A DNA stretch of 64,000 nucleotides from Raphanus sativus (Eukaryota > Streptophyta > Magnoliopsida > Brassicales > Brassicaceae), in assembly GCF_000801105.2 (NCBI RefSeq), contig NC_079516.1, positions 44,744,908 to 44,808,907 on the forward strand. Direction: 5' to 3'. The notes under the pieces were generated by a model that was not told the DNA's origin, searched no databases, and was given only the letters and a program-made list of their open reading frames with translations. Numbering within the stretch: the first letter of the stretch is position 1; every line of letters starts with the position of its first letter. The position numbers and the translations under genes are program-made. This document shows positions 56,301-64,000 of the stretch, piece by piece.

Positions 56301-57351
56301 CCGAACCTCCATAAGCTTTGATGTTGATTGTACCAATCCCTTGCACTCCAACCGCGCAATCATTACCAAGAAGAACTTGTCCTGAAGTCAGCTCTTGAAA
56401 CTTGTGAAACCAATCCCTCCTACACGTCATGTGGTAAGAACATCCAGAATCAATCACCCACTTATCATGATGCCACTTATCTCCTACCGAAAGTGCATCA
56501 TCGTCTGAATCAGGATCTATCACAACCGCTGCCTCAGCTTCTTCTTCACCTCCGCCATACTTCTTCTTGTATGCATAACACTCCCTTTTGGTGTGTCCCT
56601 GCTTCTTGCAGAACCAGCAAGTTATCCTAGACCCTGAGATCGATCTAGACTTGCCCTTACCATTCCTCACAGGATCCTTCTTCTCAGTTCTTCCTCTAGC
56701 ATAATGACCTTCACCAATATCATGTGAAGCCGAAGAAGATTTCAGATCCTGATCTTTAGACCTTGCTGCACTTGTCACCTCTTCCAACGACAATGTATCC
56801 TTGCCGTACTTAAGCGTTTCCTTGAGAGAGTTGAACCGTGAAGGAAGCGAATTCAGGAGCAGAATCGCTTGTACCTCCTCTGACACAGTTACATTCACGC
56901 TTGACAGGTGAGAGACAATCTTCAAGAAGTCATCGATATTCTCATCCATACTCCGAGTATCAACCATCTTGAAGGTATAGAACTTGTGCTGCAAGTGAAT
57001 TCTATTCGGTAGAGTCTTTGAGAGATATAACCTCTCCAGTGTAGACCATGTAGAAGCAGCTGTAGTACACAACTCGATCTTCCTTAACACATGATCCCCA
57101 ACATTGAGAATGATCAGATTCATCGCCTTCTCTGATCTTTCAAGCCTTTCAGCTTCCTCTTTCTCTAACCGCTCTTTGTAAACATCCTCGTCTTCATCCT
57201 TCTTCCTAGCTGAGACAGAAGGTGACTCGGACTCTTCTAATACATCCTTTAGACCAAGGACAGACAGATGCGCAAGCATCCTCTTCTTCCACAACGAGAA
57301 GTCTCCCTTCCCATCGAACCGCTCCACCTCAATTCTTACTTTAGTAGACAT
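53350..57351 (-). CDS. Copia gag-pol polyprotein, intact, 1333 residues
   Basis: The first ATG is at 57351; a GTG codon frame extends four codons further upstream. Domains in order: gag (UBN2 type, about 50-200); a CCHC zinc knuckle CWFCKKQGHTKREC (about 255); aspartic protease with WVIDSGCSYHMT (about 315); integrase with the HRRLGHMS zinc-binding start (about 455) and catalytic core DLWGSPSVTPSLSGKQYFLS, LRTDNGLEF and the VAERMNRTLMEK segment; reverse transcriptase with ALYGLKQAPRQWN and YLLLYVDDMLVA; and RNase H with GFCDSDFASDLDKRRS and STTEAEYMAL. No stop or frameshift breaks it. The order integrase before reverse transcriptase is diagnostic for copia. All the enzymes needed for retrotransposition appear present. 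Confidence 0.96.
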   Translation of the reverse strand: MSTKVRIEVERFDGKGDFSLWKKRMLAHLSVLGLKDVLEESESPSVSARKKDEDEDVYKERLEKEEAERLERSEKAMNLIILNVGDHVLRKIELCTTAASTWSTLERLYLSKTLPNRIHLQHKFYTFKMVDTRSMDENIDDFLKIVSHLSSVNVTVSEEVQAILLLNSLPSRFNSLKETLKYGKDTLSLEEVTSAARSKDQDLKSSSASHDIGEGHYARGRTEKKDPVRNGKGKSRSISGSRITCWFCKKQGHTKRECYAYKKKYGGGEEEAEAAVVIDPDSDDDALSVGDKWHHDKWVIDSGCSYHMTCRRDWFHKFQELTSGQVLLGNDCAVGVQGIGTINIKAYGGSVKTLTNVRYIPELRRNLISTGTLDLLGFEHSGGHGKTRFYKHGKLALQGTLSGSLYLLDGETVSGEVNCSVKKKPSKDETVLWHRRLGHMSMKNLQILAQKGVIDKRRIGDLDFCESCVMGKQKRVSFSIGKHDTGEALKYVHADLWGSPSVTPSLSGKQYFLSIIDDYTRKVWVYFLATKGEAFSKFCEWKKLVENQVKKKVCCLRTDNGLEFCNTEFDSFCKQHGIKRHMTCAYTPQQNSVAERMNRTLMEKVRCFLVESGLEEKFWAEAVSTSAYVTNMSPSSAIDGNIPEELWLGKKPGYLHLRRFGSMVYVHADQGKLKARAKKGIFISYPVGVKGYKVWLLDEEKCVISRNVVFTEDKVYKDLDVCKKKADVTEELRNQTVLENTAGSASGPEVDTSGGAVEETVESAGDVGDKQGESLEGYQLARDRVRRRIVPPARYFDSDDVAAFALYVADDVCAEEPQDYHGAMNSEERKQWAEACGEEMTSLDKNQTWKLVKRPSKRKVIGCKWVFKLKSGIPGVEKPRFKARLVAKGYSQREGIDYQDVFSPVVKHVSIRFLLSITVNQDLELEQLDVKTAFLHGTLEEEIYMEQPEGFQVKGKEDHVCLLQKALYGLKQAPRQWNKCFDQFVVSHGFVKSEYDHCVYIKEVTKGTYIYLLLYVDDMLVASKDAAEIRKVKQLLSSRFEMKDLGPARRILGMDIERDRAKEILTLSQSGYIRKILKVFDMDESKSVSTPVGAHFKLSAVADGEAETCMDDIPYANAIGSIMYAMIGTRCDLAYGLGLVSRFMSKPGMVHWTAVKWVLRYLKGTQDLKLCFRKNEAFNVEGFCDSDFASDLDKRRSISGYVFKAGGNTISWRSSLQSVVALSTTEAEYMALVEAVKEGIWLRGLAEELGFKQDTVVISCDSQSALCLAKNNVYHERTKHISRKMHFIRDIIAQGDVSVKKICTSWNPADILTKVVPVKKFEEAVDFLGMSEH

Positions 57352-57368
57352 TGAGAACACCACCTAAG

Positions 57369-57380
57369 GCTCTGATACCA
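57369..57380 (-). other. Primer binding site of the complete copia element
   Basis: Minus-strand TGGTATCAGAGC, complementary to the initiator methionine tRNA 3' end, three bases downstream of the 5' LTR. The same 12 bases are used by the left-edge element. Confidence 0.92.
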
Positions 57381-57383
57381 CTT

Positions 57384-58015
57384 TGTTGGGAAAACTCACC
57401 ACACAAACTCGCTGAAGCACTCTCTGTTGCACTTGTCGTAGTACGTTAGAAAGTATGAGTTTGTAGATCTATGGAGAACAGAAGAAGAACACGGAATTAT
57501 AGAAGATAGACACAAGAATTTGATATCCCAGGGTTCACCTAAATGTGGTTACGTCCCTGGGGCCTGGCAATGAGGCAAATCACTATAATCTCAAGTACAA
57601 GATATAGTACCTCTCTCTCTCACAACCAAAGCTTACAACCAAGCTAGGTCTTTCTTGCACAGATCGTTACAAAGACTTTTTTTTTTTTAGAGAAGAGTGC
57701 ACACAAGCTCCTCTTATATAGTAGGAGTTTATTACATTAACCTAGTTGGATTAGGGCATTCGCCCCTTTCCATAAACCTATTAGGAAATATTCCAAAATA
57801 CTTGCAACTTCCATAACTCCATGAGAAGTAATATTTTCAGGAACCTATCACCTTCAATAAAGTGATATTTCATTTTCCTAATATGACATCCTTGTCTTGG
57901 TTTAAGTTATGCGATCTTGTTTGATTTCCATCACCAATCTTGACTGACGAAGTCCCTGTAGTATTCGCTGACGTAGTTTCTGAGGTAGTCTCTGACGTAG
58001 TCTCGAATCCCAACA
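57384..58015 (-). repeat. 5' LTR of the complete copia element
   Basis: 632 bp, nearly identical to the other LTR. It is three bases from the primer binding site and provides the promoter for the element's minus-strand transcript. Confidence 0.95.
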
Positions 58016-58988
58016 AAATTAGAAAGAAAAAAACATAGGGGAGTGGGAACAAAGAGATTTTATGTGATTGGAGCCAAAGTCGAAAAATGCCGTAGAACTC
58101 TCCAAACTTTGCCACAATTTCAAAATTTTCAATAACTATCACTATTAATTTTCCCCCATATCTACGTACACGACAGCAGTCTTGTTTTGTTTTTTACGTT
58201 TTAGAAATTAGAACCTCATTATTGTATTTTGGTCGTAAAGATAAAATTTAAGAAAAACAAATAAAAGGACCACAGTTGCTTGGCTACGAGTCTAGTCGTT
58301 TCTCAACAGACCAATCAGCAACGGCTATAGCCCACTCACGGACTCACTCACACTTTCACTAGTGGCTCAAGACGCCAATTCCTACGCGCTTCAGTTCTTG
58401 CACTACCCACAGTCCCAATGCGATTCTTCTCGGAAAACATTATTTTGACCGCCTTGGGTAAAAATAAAAAGAACTCTTTTTTTACGAAATACATGATTCT
58501 GTTAACACCAACAGCGCAGTAACTTTTACTAGATGTTTATGATAAATCCAACACTTTTCTTACTAACATTCATAATGACTTGTACTATTAGTATAAAGTT
58601 TACAAGATACGAAAAAAAAACATAAAAAAGCATATAACAATAACCAAACTTATGAAAGCCTTTTTTTTCAAAAAAAAAAAATAACCAAACTTACACGTAC
58701 CATGTCGTTTTCTCCTACCTACACAGTTCAATGGAACGTTAGGTGTAATTTGCACCGTAAGTTAGTACTATATCGTAGGCCGTTTTTATATAGAGTTATT
58801 TTGTAAAGGTTCGTAAAGCTGAAAAATAATAATAAATTTATCGATCTTGTTGATACAAAAATAAATATATTCACTGCCTAAAAAAATTTCACCACAAGCA
58901 CGTGATCCACTTCATAGCCTCCCCAAAACTCTCTACTAGTCCAAGCGGACTTTAGAGCTTTGCCAAAAAAAAAAGAAGTAAAATAAAA
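58016..58988. promoter_or_regulatory. Upstream region of the second LRR kinase, cut at its far end by the copia insertion
   Basis: 973 bp between the copia LTR and the start codon. An AAGCACGTGATCC G-box-type site is at about 58897-58909. An A-rich leader directly precedes the ATG. No gene is seen. Confidence 0.5.
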
Positions 58989-61727
58989 ATGTCACTGAAG
59001 CTTTTCCTCTTCTTCTTCCTCCTCCTCCATGTCTCCGCCGGAATCTCGTCACCGGAGCCGAACTACTTCAACTCCCTTCTTCCTTCCGACGCAGTCGCTT
59101 TACTCTCTTTCAAATCCACCGCCGATCTCGACAACAAGCTCCTCTACTCCCTCACAGAGCGTTACGACTACTGCCAATGGCGCGGCGTCAAATGCGCACA
59201 GGGCCGCGTCGTCCGCCTCGTTCTCTCCGGCGTCGGCCTCCGCGGCTACTTCTCTTCCGCCACTCTCAGCCGCCTCGACCAGCTCCGAGTCCTGAGCCTC
59301 GAAAACAACTCCCTCTTCGGCCCGGTTCCCGATCTCTCCCCTCTCGTCAACCTCAAGTCTCTCTTCCTCAGCCGGAACGAGTTCGACGGAGCTTTCCCTC
59401 CTTCGATCCTCTCCCTCCACCGGTTGATGATTCTCTCTCTCTCCCACAACAACTTCACCGGTCAGATTCCAGCTCAGATAACCGCTCTCGACCGGTTAAC
59501 TTCATTAAATCTCGAGTTTAACCGGTTTAACGGAACGCTCCCGTCGCTTAACCAGTCGTTTCTCACTTCCTTCAACGTCTCCGTTAACAACTTAACGGGA
59601 GTCATCCCGGTTACAACGACTCTCTCCAGATTCGACGCGACGTCGTTTAAGTCTAACCCGGGGCTATGCGGGGAGATTATTAACAGAGCTTGCGCTTCTT
59701 CACGCTCGCCCTTCTTCGGTTCAAGTAACAAAACGTCGTCGTCTTCTTCTTCTTCGTCGCAAGCTCCGTTGGGGCAAAGCGCTCAGGCGCAGAACGGAGG
59801 AGCGGTGGTTATCTCTCCTGTGGTTTCCAGGAAGAAAGGTAATAAAGAGAACGGATTGGTTCTCGGGTTCACCGTCGGTCTCGCTTCTCTCATCGTCCTC
59901 GGTCTCTGCCTCGTCGTCTTCTCTCTCGTTATAAAGAAACAACACAACGATAACGAGGTTTACGAGCCGAGTCACAAAGGAGACGCCTCTTCCTCCTCAC
60001 AACAACAACAACAACAACACCAGAACACAAGAGCTGTTCCAGTTTTGAATCCGAACTCAACAAACTCAAGCTCCGTGGAGAAGCTTCAGTTCCAAGCCAC
60101 CACCACTGAGCCGCAGAGCCGAGTCCCGAACAGCGGGAATCTGATCTTCTGCGGCGGAGGGGGGGAGACGAGTCAAGGGATGTACACTCTGGAGCAGCTG
60201 ATGCGAGCTTCGGCGGAGCTTCTGGGGAGAGGATCGGTGGGGATTACGTACAAGGCGGTGTTTGATAATCAGCTCATCGTGACGGTGAAGAGGCTTGACG
60301 CGGCTAAGACGGCGGTGACGAGCGAGGAGGCGTTCGAGAACCACATGGAGATTGTTGGTGGGCTCGGTCACCAGAATCTTGTTCCGATTAGAGCTTACTT
60401 TCAGTCTAACGGAGAGAGACTCATCATCTTCGATTACCAACCCAATGGAAGCCTTTTCAATCTCATTCACGGTAAGTAACGTTCATACTTCTTCTCTTTC
60501 AAAGGTTGAGTTTTTAGGGTTTTAGTTTTTAAACTCAGCGAGTCACCACCACCGAGTTGTGGATTTACTTTACTTTAATTAATCACCGTTTAATTTTTTT
60601 TTGAAAATGTGGGTCATTAGTTTAGGGTCTTAATCATGATGACGTGACAAATCGTATGTTGTTTTTGACTATAACTATACTTTATTTTAAATCTTAAACC
60701 CTAATGCACGAGTCTTTCAGTGTGGCGGGTTTTGTGCACAGCTTATTAGTACTGAACCTGATGAACTGAAGCTGACCACACAGCGACAATTGCGGGTCTT
60801 ACTTTTGTAATAATATTATATTTTAAGAAAAAGTTTTTGTTCGTTTGTTCTTTTTTTTTCTTCTGAAGTCTTCGTTGAAATTACTTGACATTAGTGGAAG
60901 AAGACAGAAACCTGGTGGAACTCTGTGCTGTTTTTTCACGTGAAATCTCATCTTTTGCCATCACTCTGTGTCTACACCTTTGCGTTAATGCGCTTATATG
61001 CCGGACAAATATTAAACAAATAAATGATTTTTTTTACATGCACTTGTGATGAACCTTAGAAATTACATTAAGAATGTTTGTTTTCTGTTGCTCCCAATTC
61101 CCATATTGCTGCTCCATGGTTAGGACCAAATGAGACTAATATTCCAATATTTTCACAGGTTCTAGATCCTCGAGAGCAAAGCCATTACATTGGACATCAT
61201 GTTTGAAGATTGCAGAAGATGTTGCTCAAGGCTTATATCACATTCACCAAACATCGTCAGCATTGGTCCATGGAAACCTTAAATCAACAAACATCCTCCT
61301 CGGACAAGACTTCGAAGCTTGTTTAACTGATTACTGCCTCAGCGTCTTAACAGATTCCTCTTCTTCTTCTAATGATGATGATCCTGACTCTTCCTCTTAC
61401 AAAGCCCCTGAGATCAGAAAATCATCTCGTAGACCAACTTCCAAATGCGACGTCTATTCGTTCGGTGTCTTGATCTTTGAGCTTTTGACCGGTAAGAACG
61501 CATCTAGGCATCCGTTTATGGCTCCTCATGATATGCTTGATTGGGTTAGAGCGATGAGAGAAGAAGAGGAAGGTGCAGAGGATAATAGGCTTGGGATGAT
61601 GACTGAAACAGCTTGTCTTTGCCGTGTGACGTCCCCAGAGCAAAGACCGACGATGAAACAAGTGATCAAGATGATTCAGGAGATTAAGGAGAGTGTTTTG
61701 GCGGAAGAGAACGATCCTTTCCAGTGA
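58989..61727 (+). CDS. LRR receptor-like kinase (like At5g67200), probable pseudokinase
   Basis: Exons 58989-60471 and 61159-61727 encode 683 residues; the junction restores a glycine codon. A signal peptide (about 1-18) precedes an LRRNT segment (CQWRGVKC), about five leucine-rich repeats ([20 protein letters not shown]), a Ser-rich and Gln-rich juxtamembrane region, a membrane span at about 289-315 ([20 protein letters not shown]) and a kinase-like domain from about residue 398. The glycine loop ([11 protein letters not shown]) and the VAIK-type lysine (VTVKRL) are kept, but HRD is HGN ([10 protein letters not shown]) and DFG is DYC (LTDYCLSVL), so phosphotransfer is unlikely. It belongs to LRR subfamily III. 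The ligand is unknown. The poly-Gln run (about residues 338-345) is a slippage-prone repeat. Confidence 0.92.
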
Positions 61728-63845
61728 AACGAATCTCGTAGGGCTTCCTCCCACCAGTTTTCCCAGTGGAGGGGGTTAATTTAGTCAAAAGGAGAGTATA
61801 GATGCGTAAAATGTAATTTTCTTAGGATGTGGGGTCGGATTTGTAATATCGTTGAACTTTGCAGAGCAAAAGTCAAACAAAGATGCTTTTTTTGTCTTTT
61901 CCGTAGATGACCTATGAAAGTTGGAAACCAAATGCGTTGGCAAAATATAAAAATTTAAAACTAAGCAGTGCAATGCAAATACGTGGTGGAGAATACAAAA
62001 AAAAAGTATACAATTGAGCCCATTGGTCTAAGAATAAAAGCCCATTTCTAAGTTGCAGCTAACTTACAAGGCCTAGTTTGATACATCCGGTCCATTGATA
62101 CGGATATTTACACCAAAGATTTTTTTTTGTTATTTTAAACTTTCGAGTGTTATCATCGTTTTCTATCTATCTATCTAGTGGATTCGTATATTAGAACTGT
62201 GTTGACTTACTGTTACTCTGATATTCAGCCGCCTCGTGGATTCAGAAATATCTAGAAAGATTTATTTTTCCACGATCTAAGGCAGCTTAATAAATTACGT
62301 TTCTGTTTGTTTGTTTTTTTTTTTTTGTTAAGTACGTTTCTGTTTGCTACCTAAGCTGTTAAAGTGCTAAGCATTCTTTTAGCATTAGTGGTATTATGTT
62401 GCGAGATTTAATATTTTAGGATGCGAATTATTTATTGAAGTAAACGGTGAAGTATATGTTTATTTCAAGGGGGTATATAACAACAACGATATAAAACAAC
62501 ATGATATTTAAATAAATGGCAACCCATTTTAAAAAATAAAAATAAAACCTAAACAAAGTGGTCCATTTTCTATTAAAATGAATTGATTTTTCTATTTTTG
62601 CTTTTCCGTGGTAATTGGCGCCATGTTCACGTGCCAACTGGGTCACAGCTAAAAGTTTAATTGTTATATCACATTTTCCCTACGAACTTCTATCTATTGA
62701 AATTATTTGTTTTGTAAATGTGAATATTAGTAAAATTTAAACCAAAGTCGTGGGAACAATCCAAATACCCTACCCTACATATTTCTTATAACACATATTT
62801 CATTATTATTAGTCTATTTAAATAAATCTTTTGCGTGTAACGATTACCGAATGAGCGTCGAATTATTATGAAAGGAACATAAATTGTTACTTAACATCAT
62901 TATATATTTCCTTGTCGGCACAATAATTTTTTTATATTATCGGAATAATCGTAATATATACATATACGCTTACGTTTATATATCGAGGACCACCGAACAA
63001 AGTTTGGAAAACATTAAAGAAAATGCCTTATAATGTGTCCATTTGTAAAATTGTGACTTACGGTATAAATAGTAGATGTGTTCACATCACAAGAATATTA
63101 TTGAAATCGTGAAGAAAACGAGTCAAGAGAGCAGCAACATCATATAATATGGTTCAGCTTACTAATATTTAAGATTATAGTCTAATCATGTATAAGCTGT
63201 CGATAACCCATTAGAATAAAGATCATTATCCATATAAATTTGAATGAAGAAAATACAACTCGACACTCCTGAAAATAACATAAAACAATTATTGGAAGAT
63301 CGCTTCAATCGGGGATTGACATATTGCTAATCGTAATCAATCTCCCACCTGCTGTATATAATATCCACAAATTATAGTTTACCAATTACTTTATGTAAGT
63401 TTTTATTTTAGATATTTGTGTAAGTTATTTACGATATATAAAGACAGCACTAAGAGCCAGTTATAACTCTTAATCTATTTTTTTGTCTCTTGTTTATGAT
63501 CTTAATATCTTTGTTCTGGATTTACTTTTCATTATCTCGCACGTTACGTTTTCATTTCGTGGGAATTCACCATAGAATGTTATCATTGTTTTGGTGAAAA
63601 CTTATAGATGCTCCGATTCTTTAAAATCGAATCAACTAATCTTCTTTGGAAGTTCGGATTTAGAAAAAAATAAGATTTAAAAAATAGCAAAACAAATCAA
63701 AGAAAAAAAACAAGTGATAATATCATTTTATTTATTTATATTATTTTAAAGTTGATTTAAAACGAACTAGGGGAGAAACTAAATCATTATATTAATAAAA
63801 TTTTGGGAAAATACATTGTTGTGACAAAATTATTAGATAACATAA
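61728..63845. other. Right-hand spacer, no gene seen
   Basis: 2.1 kb of AT-rich sequence downstream of the LRR kinase. A small TCTA microsatellite is at about 62162-62177. Frames at 61785-61973 and 62428-62646 (minus) have no recognisable family. Confidence 0.5.
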
Positions 63846-64000
63846 GAGCATATCGAAATCCACTTCATATTTTATTGCAAAATAGAGTGAATAATAGAGT
63901 AATGAAGCAAAAAAAAAGTAAATACTCCATATAAGAATAATAATTTTTTTTTTGTTCGTTACTCTGTTTTCTATTCTATTTTGAAGTAAAATACGGAGTG
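63846..64000. mobile_element. Tourist/Harbinger-like MITE, truncated by the window edge
   Basis: After TAA (63843-63845) the sequence GAGCATATCGAAATCCACTT begins and continues with GCAAAATAGAGTGAATAATA and later ACTCTGTTTTCTATTCTATT. The layout and wording match the MITE at 14703-14954. The right end is outside the window. Confidence 0.6.

Larger units (their letters stand above)
52633..58015 (-). mobile_element. Complete Ty1/copia retrotransposon, 5383 bp, recently inserted
   Basis: Two LTRs of 635 and 632 bp bound the element. Both start TGTTGGG and end CCCAACA, and exact 5 bp duplications AAATT flank them (52628-52632 and 58016-58020). The LTRs differ by about four substitutions and a few bases in a TC repeat and a T run, so by eye they are more than 99 percent identical. 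A methionine tRNA primer site (57369-57380) follows the 5' LTR and a purine tract (minus strand of 53268-53278) precedes the 3' LTR. The single polyprotein frame is open. The element sits 974 bp before the start codon of the downstream LRR kinase, on the opposite strand. Confidence 0.96.

Noticed and set aside
54707..56630. Several plus-strand frames inside the complete copia element
   Set aside because: Antisense to intact protease, integrase and reverse transcriptase coding sequence, with no recognisable product.
1..64000. tRNA, rRNA, microRNA or CRISPR features
   Set aside because: I found no cloverleaf with internal promoter boxes, no rRNA sequence, no known microRNA, and no regularly spaced repeats; CRISPR is not expected in a plant nucleus.

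Overview
The window is plant nuclear DNA from the mustard family, most likely Brassica or a close relative such as Raphanus. Genes have GT-AG introns, intergenic DNA is AT-rich and full of plant transposons, and the host genes match, in order, the distal arm of Arabidopsis thaliana chromosome 5 around At5g67310 to At5g67200. That comparison is from memory of the Arabidopsis gene order, not from a search.

Layout of the host genes, left to right: two CYP81-type cytochrome P450 copies, both damaged (1299-2776 and 3744-7255); a MYB44-type R2R3-MYB repressor or activator (7564-8481, minus); an LRR receptor-like kinase like At5g67280 (31128-33785, plus); an EB1C microtubule plus-end protein (34132-35578, plus); a small unnamed protein (36151-36366, plus); cyclin CYCD3;2 (37793-39115, minus); the F-box/LRR protein SKIP2/VFB4 (43082-44695, plus); the xylan glycosyltransferase I14H/IRX14-like (45289-46863, minus); a tRNA-dihydrouridine synthase (47670-49317, plus); the xylan protein IRX15-L (49811-50761, minus); and an LRR receptor-like kinase like At5g67200 (58989-61727, plus). 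Genes expected at At5g67290 and At5g67240 are not visible, which fits gene loss after the Brassica genome triplication.

Mobile DNA makes up a large share. A Ty1/copia element with short TA...TA LTRs runs off the left edge and has removed the 5' part of the first P450. The second P450 has a 2 kb intron filled with nested elements. An 809 bp hAT-type element with an exact 8 bp target duplication lies at 10585-11393. Small MITEs of at least two families lie at 5936-6192, 11560-11810, 14703-14954 and from 63846 to the right edge. A 675 bp fold-back element lies at 41798-42472. A complete, young copia element with one open 1333-residue polyprotein lies at 52633-58015.

The largest feature is a 12.26 kb autonomous-looking Helitron on the minus strand (18497-30756). 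Its two ends follow Helitron rules: a 5' TC start, a 3' hairpin followed by CTAGT, and insertion between A and T. It carries two multi-exon genes whose splice phases all close. One is a RepHel replicase-helicase of 1744 residues with the HUH, two-tyrosine and helicase motifs intact. The other is an RPA1-like single-strand DNA-binding protein of 513 residues. Its 5' end lies only 371 bp before the start codon of the first LRR kinase.

Functionally the host genes are independent single-promoter plant genes (stress transcription factor, receptor-like kinases, microtubule dynamics, cell cycle, ubiquitin ligase adaptor, cell-wall xylan synthesis, tRNA modification). The one functional pairing is the closeness of I14H and IRX15-L, both needed for xylan backbone formation.
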